DNA from: Caenorhabditis elegans | Taxonomy: Eukaryota > Nematoda > Chromadorea > Rhabditida > Rhabditidae | Reading direction: 5' to 3' | Assembly: GCF_000002985.6 (NCBI RefSeq) | Contig: NC_003284.9 | Span: forward strand, 6,262,001 to 6,326,000 | Length of the DNA: 64,000 bases | Shown: positions 43,038 through 55,600 of the stretch, one piece after another | Position numbering within the stretch: position 1 is the first letter of the stretch | Layout: the number at the start of each line of letters is the position of its first letter | Made by a program: the position numbers and the translations under genes | The notes under the pieces: generated by a model | What the model was told of the DNA's origin: nothing | The model's database searches: none | Seen by the model: only the letters and a program-made list of their open reading frames with translations

Positions 43038-46000
43038 ATTGTATGTTATACTTGTATCATTTATCTGATCAGTCATGAAAACATCTTTGCTCGATGCATT
43101 CCCGTCTCGCCTATTAATTTGTGGCCTTCAAATATGAACCATGGACTTTGTTGTTTCACGTATTATGTAAATTAGTGCAAAACTGGTGGTTTTTTTAAAT
43201 AAATTTTTGTAAATTTTGTTTATAATTTTTTAATTTTCTGTTATACTGACGTTCACGATAGAACTATTTTCGCTTACACAATGTATGTATGTTCCCAAAA
43301 ATGAAAATTTTACTTCCGAGAATTAGACAATATGAGAAATGCGGAGGTATGCGGGGTTAACCGCTGGTCTGGTTTGATGACGGCTGCGTATTTACTAAAA
43401 AGCTATAGCTGACCTAGAATTAAATAAATAAATAAATCTATGTTTTTGTCAAATTTACTAAAATTGTAAAATAAAAATTGTTGCTTTCTTTAAATGAACA
43501 CAATAGAGACGAGGTTTGATAGGCTCATTCGGTTTAACAAAAAACAAACAGAACAAAAGTACAATAGTTTATAAAAATTTCAAGTTGTTTTCCAAATGCG
43601 TTTTCAAGCGTTGTCACATTTTCAAAGATTGCATGAAATTCTAATTGTGATGAAAAAGTTTCGTTTTTTGGACTTTTGTTCTTCGAGATTAAATTTTTAT
43701 GAGCAGCAATGTGGCAATGACACATTTTATGCAAAATAATCTTTTGAATTATACTACTTTTGTGGTTTATTGAACTATTTTTAAAAACTCATTATGAGCA
43801 CATAGTTCGAAGAAAGTTCTTTAAAACAAATGTATTTTTCTAGTCTCCTGGCTAAATTTAAAAGCTTTCATGGAGTGTGAAGAAGTGTTTCCGCACATCC
43901 GGAAAAATGAATAAGAACGCATGCCCAACAAATCGTGATATTTTTCACATTGACGCACACGTTTCCGGTCTATGAAAAGTCACAAAAAAGTGCGTTATTT
44001 GAGAAGGTAGCCTTTTTCAAAACATATAGTAGTTCAGCTTGCACGTGGTGGTTTTTTTTGCATTTGTTGTTGGTGCATCTAAATGATCATTCGTTTCTTG
44101 TTTCTAGTTTTTGAGATTCGAGAGCAGTTTCTTTATGAGCAAATTGAGCAATATTTCTATTTCAGAAGGAGACTGGGACAGAAATTTGAAACCGATATCG
44201 AAATAAGATTTTTGTTGGCAGAATTTTCATTGACCAGTTACTTCCGTCACTAAAATAAAATTCGAGCTTTGTTCGGAGAGTATTCAAATTGGGAACTTGA
44301 TTATGTTTTGTTCTCAGTTTTCTGTGTATTAAAGTGTGTGTTTCGAGTCACGCCCATTTGTTGGTTCTATCCCCAGCACCTAAGCGTTTAAAGTAGGAAT
44401 TTGATTTTAATAGATAATGGTTTTAAAAAGTTAGTTAAGTTATTATGGTATTCGGTCATGTTAGACTAAGTGTATTTAAATCAAGTTCCCACTGACCCGC
44501 TGGCCCACTGACTCAAAAACAACGTTTCTAACAGCGCAAAACGGAAAAAAACAGCAAAATTCGTGATTTAACTAAGTTAAACGGATCATTATAAAACAGT
44601 TTCCGAGCGGATCCGAGCGGACATTTGCTTGAAACTTTTTAGACACTCCCACTCTATACTTATGCAAAAAAAAAACAAAAAAAATTTTTTTTTCTGCTGA
44701 AAAAGAAAGTAATTCGAAATGTACAAAGTGTCGGCATAATTGCTTATTAGTCTAACTTTTCCCTCCGTTCTTTCAAAAAAAAAGGAAGCAAAAGCAAGGT
44801 TATTTGTTTTTGTTGTATTTTGAATGTGAAATTAGGAGAGATTCTATTATGTACCCTTGTCTGGAAGCTTGCTTTCTTGAACTGTGAGTGGTCACTTGTT
44901 TTTCGACAAAGAAGAGGAAAGAAAGACATGGAACGGAAATGTTTTTAATTATGAACATACTAGGTGTGAAGGATGATTCTGATTCTAAGATCGCATCTTG
45001 AGATAATTGAAAAACTCATGATGATGATGATAGTCTATTCCATTTTAGCAATTTCTTGTTCTCTGTTTGTAGATTTGGCCACCTAATAAATTATAGACTT
45101 GTACGTCACAATAGTCAATAAGTAGACATCGTTGATTTTAAACTGTCAAGTATCGCTTTTTTCCAGATAACAAATATCTTACTGTTTGCACAATTGTAAC
45201 TTATACATTTTACCAGACAGACATTGGAACCTTCAAAAGGCCTAGCGCGTTCGAATTTCAATTTTCCGCCACCATGTTTCAATGTTTACCGAAACTTATC
45301 TTGAGACGTCGAAACCAGGGGCGGCGCAAAAATATTTTGCAGAACATTTTTGAAAGTATATAAGCATATCTTTCTCTTCCTATTTTTAATTTATGTAACT
45401 ATACACAATAACCATCGAAAGTTCTTAGTATTTGTGAAAACTAGACGATCTAGCTTGGTGGTGACGACTTTGCCGACAATTATTCAAAATTATGTTGTAA
45501 TTCGATCTATGTGGAGCCATATTCGGAGTGGTGGAGTCGATTGGCAAAACGAGGACTACGCACCCTGCGTAGAAACTAAGGCACCGCATTTAAATGTGTG
45601 GGTTGATGGTCTAGGCATTCTTAATGCCTAGAGTACTAGTTTCATTAAATTTTAGAATTCATCGTTCAGATTTTTGTGTTAACCATTTAATGAATAATTG
45701 ATTGATGAAAATTAGTGAGGCATTTTGATCATAGTGTTCACATAACTATTTTCAACATTTTTATCATTGATTTTAACTAGATATTTTCATTTTTGTGCGT
45801 CGGAATGAGAGCCATAGCGATAAGGCGTGTTTTCTTTTGAACTATATTTTTCAAACATTCAATATTCCCTACCCTTTCTATTTTTATTGCAAGAGCAACC
45901 AATAAATTAAACAAGTTATATTCATTTACTAAAAAAATCAGTTTCGATGATTTGTAACTAATTTACAAAAAGTCTAATTATAGTGTTTTTGTGACAATAA

Positions 46001-49000
46001 TCTAGTTTTCATGAACTTCTACAAAAATTTCAGTTACTGTTATGAAAAATAGTAATCTCATTTTTAAAATAAGCCATCGAAAATTTATTTTACATCATTC
46101 TGGCGGTCCGACAGTCCGACTGCAAGATTTATGGTTTGTTCTAAAAATTACTTTACAGCACTATTGAACTTTATAACTGTATTGTGTGGCAAAATAGAAA
46201 CTAGTACTGCATGCAATAGAGTTATAAACAATACGGTAAGATAAAATAATATATATATACAGTCCTGCTCCAGGCAATATTAGTGCCATCAATTTTAACA
46301 CATTCTTGATTTCATTGTTCAATATTTCCTTTTTTAATTTTGTAAAAAAAAACCATTCTTGACAAACTTGAGTCAACAGTTATAATGTTTCACAGACGAT
46401 TGTAATCAATTTTCTCATTCAAACACTCTAATTTTGATGTTACGTTTTGGACAAAAAGTTGCGTAAAAACACTCAGAATAACTTCACTATTTTTTTCAAA
46501 ATCAAGTTATCGAATATGCACAAAAAATGTGCGTCTTAGTGAAATCTAGTTATGGAACACGAATTACTTATAATTTTTAAACATGATATTCATAAAAAAA
46601 CAAGTTTAAATCAACTTTTTGTCACAGAGCCGAATGGTTGTTGCAACGTTCGGAGTGCGATTACTTTATGTCGGTTTGTTTCTGTAGCAATCATTTTTCT
46701 GAAGTTTGTTCCAGTCATAGTTACTATTTCAAATCAATATGCTCTTTGAAAAACGTTCATGAAAAGAAAAATATGGGATTCAGTAACTCAATAAGTTCTC
46801 CTTAAATCATATTGTCTAGAAAATTCATGGGATTTTCGCTTAGCTTTTGATTACTGATTATCACCAGGGAGACCCATGGTCTTGCTGTAAACTGAATTAT
46901 ATCTTAAGACACTAACTTCCAATTAGGAATTCTTCTATATGAATTGGTAATTTACTTCGTCGCCGTGTTCTCTAGATCTTACTCATTCAATAGTTTTGAT
47001 TTCTGGAGCCCCAACTCCCACACCATCTAACACCTCGACGGCGCGTCTCTGTCATTTTCCAAATTGCGCGCCTCCTTCTGTAATCACATGCTTCTTCCGT
47101 TTTAACAAAACAAATCCCGATGACTAGGCGAAGATCCGTGGTGCTCACCTCTCTTCCTCCCTGTCATTACACATACTCGGATCACTTCCTTCCAAGCAAT
47201 TATTCGCTGTCGGAGAGCACCAAATTTATTCATATTTTCTCTGCTCTACTTTTTTATATTTTATTTCTTCTCATGACAAATGAGAAAAAATAAACAGATA
47301 AAACATAACTAGCTTTGGCCCTCAAGAAGGGCGGAGCTTCACACTAAAAGGTCTGAAAATGAAATTGCGACAAGAAAGGAAAAAGGAGAGAAGGCGAAGA
47401 ATAAACTGTGTTGAAATTCAACCTAAAAGACCCCCTTGTGATCCACTCAATCCTTCTTTGTAGTCTCATATGACTACTATATCCCCTCCGGCAACCTTTT
47501 TTCGTCGGCCAAGTGTGCAGCCTACTAGTTGGATTTATGAAATGATAGATTATTCTCATTTTCAGTTTTGTTGCTCCGTTTCATATTAAAAGTTCTATAA
47601 TCTTGAGCGTCACTTTTTCCATTTCAAGATTTTATTGCAAAAAATATAGTTTGAAATTCCATTTTACTTTGAAAGTAGAATAGAACCAGTTGGAATAGTT
47701 AAATTATCTTTCATCCAAAAAAAACCGTAGGATGTTTCTTATGAGATTAGCGATTTTTGTCAAAACATGAAATTAATTTAAAAAAATGGAGAATTATCAA
47801 TAAAAATATCAATTTCCAATCAAAAACATTATCAAATTTCAATTGGCAGCTTAATAATCTCCAAATTTTCGATAAAAATGGATTTTTAAAAGAAAACACC
47901 TACCTAACATGAAAATTTAGTGTTGGCGAAGGATCAAATTTTTGACAGGCTCAGATTATTAAAAAAGGTATAGTTTTTTGTATAGTAGAACTTTAACAAA
48001 AAAAGTAATATGCAGCTCAATTTTAATAAAAAAAACCATGTCTTCGGGAACTTTCAAAAGAATACCTAGAACATGAGAGTCAAAAACTAAGCAAATGCCT
48101 ATTTTTGAAAGTAAATTAAACATTCTTCGGTTCTACTTTTATTCCTATATTCCCAGTTTTCACAAAATAGTTTCATGTACCTTCATCAAACTTTCATTCG
48201 ACATACTGCGTCAAATTAGCGGGGGAAAGTATTGTAAATATTAATAAAAACAACGCTAAATTTTTTTTTTTTAATCCTGACTTCCAAATAATATGTGTCA
48301 CTTTCACTACTAGACAGAAAAAAACACCTAGAAAAATTTGTCAGACTAATTTCCAGTTGTTCTTGTTCCTTCCATATTTTGTAGAGTAATGTCTCATTCC
48401 ATGATACTTCTCTGACGCCTGACCGAATTTCATCGCCTTTTTGCAATGCTTTTCATTAACGCTTTTTTTGTGCGTTTTGTTATCTCACTGATGGATCATT
48501 ACCCTACTAAGAACATTTTTCCTTTTGCACGTCGTTTTGGTTATTTTTGTTGTCACGTCGCGTATGTGCAAAGTGCAATTGTCGGTGCGAGACAAGGAAG
48601 ATGGGAGGGTTCAAACCAAAAATTAACTATACGACAAATCCATTTGAATTTGCGGGATCATTATGTGCAAATACGAAATACCAATTTCCAATTGCACACT
48701 CTCTTTCATCATCATGAAAGTTTTATTGTATATATGTATTCAAAAAAGTTTGCAGTAGTAGTAATTAATTTTCTCGCTACTTTTAAAACGTTTCTTAGAC
48801 CTTAAAAAATTTGGTCATCAAAATTAACGGAGCATAGGTTCACAGTTCAATGATTTTCTGCATCTTATGCATTCTTCACGTGTTCTATCATCAATTCTAT
48901 AATTTCCCGAAACAAAGCTAATTTGTATATTCACTGCTATGAAACTTTTCTGCAAAAACTATGAACGACTGAAGGTCAGCAAAAGTTTTTTTCCAAGATA

Positions 49001-49693
49001 TCTAAAAAATCATCCAAGTGCTGTGCTTTCCAATAGGAAGGATTAGCAAGAAATAATAAGACACATCCGTTGAGTTCGATCTATTTATAAAAGTTAATTC
49101 TTATAAAAATACATTTCATTTTCCTTCCACTCATTTTCCCCTCTTAAAACGGAATGGATGAGCTGAGCCTGGCCACTTTCAATTTGCAACATTTGCTCTC
49201 GTTCTCTCATTTAGGGCGGGTCCTCGAATGGAAATTAGTTTTATGGAAAAAAGATGGGTGAATGGAATTTTCCCCCCTCTTGTCGTTTGCTCTCTTGCTC
49301 TCTTGCTTAGGAACATCTTTCTTTCCCGCCACCCTTAATTTCCCGTCGTCACGTCGGTTGGAAGAACGCTTTTTTGCACTTTTCTTCATGCTTAATTGTA
49401 TTAGTTCAAGGTTTTGCTACTTCTTGATTTTTCCAAGCACAACTTGAAAATCATTTTCACTTAACCATAGATTTTCGAATCGAATGAACAAAATGTTTTC
49501 ACCTGTTGCTCTCCAGAATTTTCAATACCACGAGTTTATCGTTTCTTACTTACTCATAGATCATGTTTTTCAAGGTTTCTCCTCCTTCAAACTGATATTT
49601 CTCTCACGTCACGCTATTAAATTGATCCATCATTTCTGAGTTCTCTTCCTTATATGCTTTCATAAATGGGAATTTATCAACATTCTTTTCAGA
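43038..49693. other. 6.6-kb intergenic region, no gene supported
   Basis: Apart from the carboxylesterase 3'UTR I find no gene with splice-consistent exons. The best open frames (45350-45631 plus, 93 codons; 48446-48805 plus, 119 codons) have no partners or recognisable domains. A small palindrome (TAGGCATTCTTAATGCCTA) lies at about 45612. The last kilobase is pyrimidine-rich and presumably regulates the GPCR gene. Confidence 0.5.
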
Positions 49694-51697
49694 ATGGGAG
49701 GCGATGACATACAAAGAATACTCGCATTGAGTTGTGAGTACATGTTCCCATTCTTGGCAATACTGGGTGTTTTTGGTAATTCTATCACATTATTTGTCTT
49801 GCTTAGTAGATCAATGAGAAACAGGTTGGTAACTTTTTAAAGAAAAAAAAAAGAAGTCAGAAGATCTGAAACAATAATTTCACTTAGTTTTATAAAACGT
49901 TTTTTTTTTCTAAAAGTTTTGCACTCCATAACAATGAATATTTTACCTCAATAAACAAATAAGAATGTAATGCCAATTATTAAACATTTAAGCACAAATG
50001 AAATGCTGGCGGCAGCAGCTTTTAGTGACATCCTCTACATTATTTGTATGGTTCCAAATCAGTTGAGTCGTTGGCCGTCAATGGTTCTTTCCGACTGTCC
50101 CGGTAAGTTTTTTTGGATTTACCATTTATAATAACGTCTTACATTTCAGATAACCCAGAGAGAAAATGTGCATCGGAATATCACATGTGGTTTGCAGTTC
50201 ACAAACATCATCTAGCTTTTCTTGCAAACTGGTTTTCTGCGGCTAGCACTTGGTATTGAAACATAAAACTCCATTCTTATAGTTTAAAAGAGCACATTCC
50301 AGGTTCATTGTGACGGTATCATTTGACCGACTATACGCGATAAAGGCTCCATTTTCTGCTCGACTGCAAACGTAACTCAGTTTTTCGTTGTTATTCTTGA
50401 ACTAGTTCTTTTTTTCAGAATTTGCCCAAGACATAACCTTGTTGCGATTCCACTAATCCTTTTCTTCACGGGTGCAAGCTGCTTTCATATGAATTTCAAA
50501 CTGCTTGATGACCATGCAGGCTCTGGAAATTTTACGAATTCAACGGTTAGAACAATAATTTCATTATTGAAACTATAATGAAATTTTCAGATGGAAAATA
50601 TTGAAGATAACAGAATCACTTTGATCCAAGTAATGACAGTTTTCATGTTCATCTTCCACATTCTGATCCCAATGATTCTTTTAATATCATTTCATACTTG
50701 CTTGCTGTATTATCTTCGTAACCGATTTAGGGTAACAAACAAATCATCAAAAAGTCAGTAGAAAAAACTTAAAGATATTTAGCACTTCTTTCCGGCTCGA
50801 ACAAGAAGTGCAAGAAACTCGACAAGATCCGATGACGTCCCTGCTCCACTTTTATCCAACGTAACCGATCGATCGGAAGTAGTGCGACATCATTCTTCTA
50901 ACAGGTGCAAAACTTAGTGACTCATAATTTGTATTATTCAATTTTGCAATTTTCAGTGGTGTTTGGAATCGCCATGTGAACAAAGCCGAACGTCATGTAA
51001 CTTATACGGTCATAGCAATTGTCACATGCTACATTGTTTCACATATTCCATCTGCATGCCTATATGTTTACATGTAAGTTTTTGTTTTAATTTTTTGATC
51101 TCAGGAAGTAAAAACAGCAATTATTTCAATTTAATTTCTAGAAGTTTTTGAAAAAGCACAAGAAAAGTATACTAATTTCAGCAACCTGTTTCATAACGTT
51201 CTTTACTCAACAAGATGGATGTACACAAGTGTTCAAGTTTCCACAACCGTTGTCACATGCTCCAAAGTTGCAAATTTCATACTTTTTTGCATGAGCAGGT
51301 AAGGAGTAGAGTATTCTAGGTATTCAATTTTATTTTTGTTGCAGTAAACATTTTCGCAAAGAAATGAAAAAGAAGTTGTGCTTTCTGTCGTGCAAATACA
51401 AAGATGGAATCAGTGGAAAAGATAGTGCAAATCAGCCGAGAACAAGGTAAGTGAAAATCGGTAGATGTAAGGCACAGTGTGAATATGACAGTAGGGTGTT
51501 TCACAATTGCATTATCGTGCCTCACAGCGTTCGTTTTTGTCTATCATCTCTTTGTATTTCATGTCTCCGTGTCATGCATCTATCGTAAGGTCCTTTGTTT
51601 CTAAGAGCATCTCACTAAAGCATTTCAAAGGTTCAGATTCAGATCCCTCCCTCTGAACATCATTGGCGATTCAAGTAACAACTGTTCTCACGATTGA
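49694..51697 (+). CDS. Rhodopsin-family GPCR, probably a neuropeptide receptor (399 aa)
   Basis: Eleven exons: 49694-49824, 49993-50102, 50150-50252, 50303-50371, 50419-50545, 50591-50731, 50783-50904, 50957-51073, 51182-51298, 51345-51446, 51637-51697, giving 399 aa in frame. An acceptor (TTTTCAG) sits 2 nt before the ATG. Seven hydrophobic helices are present: TM1 with the GN motif (GVFGNSITLFVLL), TM3 ending in FDRLYAI (a DRL variant of DRY), a short third loop, and TM7 continuing into FCMSSKHFRKEMKKK. The NPxxY motif is replaced by SKVANFILF, as in several divergent nematode peptide receptors. N-glycosylation sites (NFTNST) lie in the second extracellular loop. Ligand unknown; an FMRFamide-receptor-like or AEX-2-related type is possible. 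The last exon's acceptor could be 51631 instead. Confidence 0.82.
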
Positions 51698-52632
51698 ATG
51701 CGGCGTTCCATTTATGTCATTTTCTCAAAAAATGCATTAGACTTTAAGAAATTAGGCCGGAAATTGTTTTAATTGGATCTAAACATATCAGTTAACTGCG
51801 AGATGTGTGACAACTATTTTCCCAACACCTTTTGTTTAGGAATAGTATTAGATTTGAGATTTTTTAAATGATCAAATATATTAACGTTTTGTTCAATTGT
51901 TAAAACTAAATAGAATATTAAACTTCACCGACATTTCACAGAACGTGAAATCTAAAACTATACTTAAGACATAGTTATCTCAATATAGAAACACGATCTT
52001 TTTCACTCTTTCAACTGGTTTCATATTTTTGTTCATACGGATTTTTAAAAATTTTACATACCTTTGATGTTGAACTGTATCCGAATGTTTAATTCTCTTT
52101 TCTTTCCATTTGGTTTTATTTTGTAAGACCACATCATATTGCTGATAAGTTATATTTCCATTTAATTGTTTTCTTAAAAAAATAAAAATAAAACTTTTTT
52201 GTACAGTTCCATAATCACAATTATAACGGAGCACTTACGTTTTCATGAGACGAACGTTTACGAGCAATGAAAAGAGATTTCAGATTTTCTTGAGAGTCAA
52301 AGTCTATTCAAAATTAACTTTGACGTCTTGAAGCCAAAATGCGTCAGACTGATGAAACCGGCATTACCCGCTATGTTTCATGTTTCATCTTTAAGACGTA
52401 TTTTAAAGTTGATTTATTATAATAAACATTTAATAAAATGTAGGTATACTCTACTGTGCTGGCATCCAGGTCTAGGACTTTTTTGTTTTTTTTTCAGGTG
52501 TCATATGAGGTTTGAAAACAATAATATTGCGGATAAATATTTTTATTTCATGTTAATATTAATTAAACATCAATACATTTTCATATAAGTCCATATATAC
52601 ATTTATAGCGGAGCTTTTGGCGTTTCATGAGA
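51698..52632. other. Convergent spacer with a decayed copy of the neighbouring terminal exon
   Basis: It contains the GPCR 3' flank and, on the minus strand, the 3'UTR of the chitin-binding-like gene with a poly(A) signal (complement of TTTATT at 52542-52547). A diverged duplicate of that gene's last exon lies at about 52225-52385. Confidence 0.55.
52225..52385 (-). pseudogene. Degenerate duplicate of the terminal exon of the cysteine-rich gene
   Basis: On the minus strand the real last exon reads GFHESGAF...DAESQDNLKALLNAGKC then stop. The copy reads GFHQSDAF-like sequence, then DSQENLKSLFIARKR, with a frame break between and the terminal cysteine replaced by Arg. The similarity continues into the 3'UTR (TCTCATGAAA then GCTCCGTTATAA against GCTCCGCTATAA). 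It is either a dead exon or, less likely, an alternative terminus. Confidence 0.55.
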
Positions 52633-55600
52633 TCAACATTTGCCAGCATTTAAAAGAGCTTTCAGATTATCTTGGGATTCAGCATCCATCCAAAATTTGT
52701 CTTCATCGTCGTGCATACAGAATGCTCCAGACTCGTGGAATCCTCGTGGACACTGGGAGACTGAAACAGAAATTAGACATTAACTTCCAGGTTCTTAGAA
52801 ACTAACAGCATCTTCCATAGAGAAGCATTCCATTCGTGCATTGGCATTGTGGAACATTTTTATCACTCTTCTTCTTTTCGCAGTAGGTGTTCGGGCATCT
52901 AGACTGGCATTCAATGTCGGTTTGGCAACCGTATTCTCCAGGCCACAGTTTCCTGAAAAAAAAACCATATAAATATTGCCTTCCTAAAGAGCATTACATC
53001 CTGCATTCTCCGTCAATACATTTTTCGTTTGGAAGACATGTTGAGTCGGCATCAAAATTTTGAATGTTGGCGACACATTTTCTTTTGGATGCCACGTTGA
53101 AGAACACTGTAATTTTTGAACTTTTGAAAATATACTCGTATAACTATTCTTACGTGGAGTTTCAGTCATATTGCCAATCGGTGCAAAAAGTGGGCGTCGT
53201 CGTGCTGTCGACAAAAGGAATTTGCATGGAGAACCATATTGATCACATCCGTTTCTTGCCAACGTCAAAACTGTCGGTGCCATTTGTTCACACGTTGCTC
53301 CATTCGACGCTGCCCCATTGACACATGAACAAACTTCTTGAACACATTGTGCGCACGTGCTTTGGAATCCATTACACTGGTTCGAATTCTGGCAACTTGT
53401 GCCAGGAACACTGAACGAGACAATAGGGCTTATTCCGCTCGAACAACACGTGCCCATAGTACAGCTCGCGCCTGACGGACAAACATTGTTGGGTGAGCAT
53501 TGGCAAACTGCGTTGGATCTGGTTGGACACACTGGTTCCATTGAGAGAAGACAACAACCTCCTGTAAGTATATGCTCAGATTAATTTCTTTGAATTCATT
53601 TTAAGTACCTAGTGGAGTGCATCCATAACCTGGTGGGCATTCTGCTCCCCGATAGCATCTCATTGAAGCTCTTCCTCCATTTGGACACAAAGGAAGTGGC
53701 TCCAAGCAGCATCCGCGGCCTGCAAGAAACATGTTTGTTTAATTTTTTCAGTAAGAAAAAACAACCTTCGCAAATGTAACCTATCGGACAAGAGTTAGCC
53801 ATTCCGCAAACAGACGACGCAATACTTCCGCTGGAGCACATTGGCATTGGACAGCAAACACCATTTTCGCATTGCTACAAAAAATTTGTTTGTTTGATTG
53901 TCGAGTCGTGCTTTGTAGTTATCAAATTTTGAACGTCAGTAGTAAAAAAAATTGAAAGCTGCGTAATAAACTAACTGAACCCAAAACTTACATTTCCTGG
54001 TGGGCACCCGATTCCCATTGCACACCTCTGAACCGACATTAGACCACTTGGGCATCTTGGAAGAGAACAACAACCGCTGTTCACACATTCAAAGCCAGTT
54101 CCACATTTCCCAGTGCACATTGAAATTGCAAATCCACCAGATGGACACGACGGAAGATCGCAGCAACCACCGTTCATACATGTCTGTCCTACTGGACAAC
54201 AGTTCGTACATCCACCCGAACATCTTTGTGACGATGCAATATTGTTCGGGCAAGTTGGTAGTGGGCAGCATGCTCCGTTGTTACAGTCAACACCGATTCG
54301 ACCACAATCCAAGGTTCTTGTGCAAATTCCGAGAGATGTTATACCATTGGAGCATTTTGGCAGTGGACAGCAAAGACCTTCCATACAAGCTTGCCCCATT
54401 GGACATCCGTTCACTTGAGAACATCGGCCACGGGCTGTTACTCCATTTGGACAGAACGGTATTGGACAGCACCCACCGTTTGAACACTCAAGGTTCAGGC
54501 CACATTCGGCTGCGACCAGGCAACGTTTTTGAGAAATCATGCCGTTCGAGCACACCGGGAGTTTAATTGGCTCTTGACAACATGTTGTTTTGGAGTAACA
54601 ACTTCCAACTCCGCAAGATCCAGAAGAGCAGAATCCCACAGCGTTCTAAAATTTAATATTTGACTTTTGTACTTTCTTATTTAAATAAGAAATTGCCCAC
54701 CTGTCCAACTGGGCAACGAATCGGGCAACAAGCTCCCTGGAAACAAGCATTGTTTGGCCCACATCCTTTGGAGCAAGAAGTTGTCGATGGTGTTCCGTCA
54801 GGACAAAGAAGTACAACATTGTAGACAATATCTGTGGATGGTTGTTGTTGTAGAGGACAACACATTTGAAGTTGTTGGTTGCATTGTGTTCCAGATGGGC
54901 AAGATCCACAAACTCCAAACGGTGGGGAGTAAGAGCCAGGGCAGAGAGCTGGAAAAAATCGTATGAAAAAGATGCCCAAGATTCAAAAAATTGTAACTGA
55001 TGAAAAATACCGTGATCTCTTTTACAACTTTAGGCTAAGCAACGTAACCTCATGTTTTGATCAAATTACCATTTTTAATAAAAATAAATGGAAAACTTAT
55101 TTTTTGGGCACGGTTACAGAAATTTATTTGAAATTGCAAGAAACCGTATCACATAATGTATACAACATACAGTCCCAGAAATCGATACAATTTTTTATAT
55201 TTGCAGGACAGTGAAGTCCGCAAGGTCCGCAAAGTGTACAATGTGCACAGTCAATAGTGCTCGCAGCAATATTTTTATATTTACTTACTAATTTTAATCA
55301 TTCCTGTTGGTTGCTCATTCACTGGAACTGGGCAGCATCCCAATCCTGGGGTACAAGCAGAGTCTGAAATGTTTACATTGTTTTTTAGAAGTTTTAGTTG
55401 TTAGCTTTTTTTTCTCACACTGCGGACACTGCTCGTTGCATGAACCAAGTGGTGGCACATTTGAACCGGGGCAGACTGTAAAATGATCAAGAAATAGGTA
55501 TTTTTCCAATCTTTCAACTTACGGGGAGCTTGATGTTGAATCAAATTGTTCAAGTTTAGAGTATCCGTTTGTTGGCAACAAACTTTCTGTAATAAAATTT

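Noticed and set aside
45350-45631. 93-codon frame with a hydrophobic start
   Set aside because: It lies in repeat-like sequence near a palindrome (about 45612) and lacks acceptors, donors or homology that I can see.
48446-48805. 119-codon plus-strand frame as a gene
   Set aside because: There is no domain, no splice partners and no coding-like composition; it is compatible with chance in a long intergenic region.
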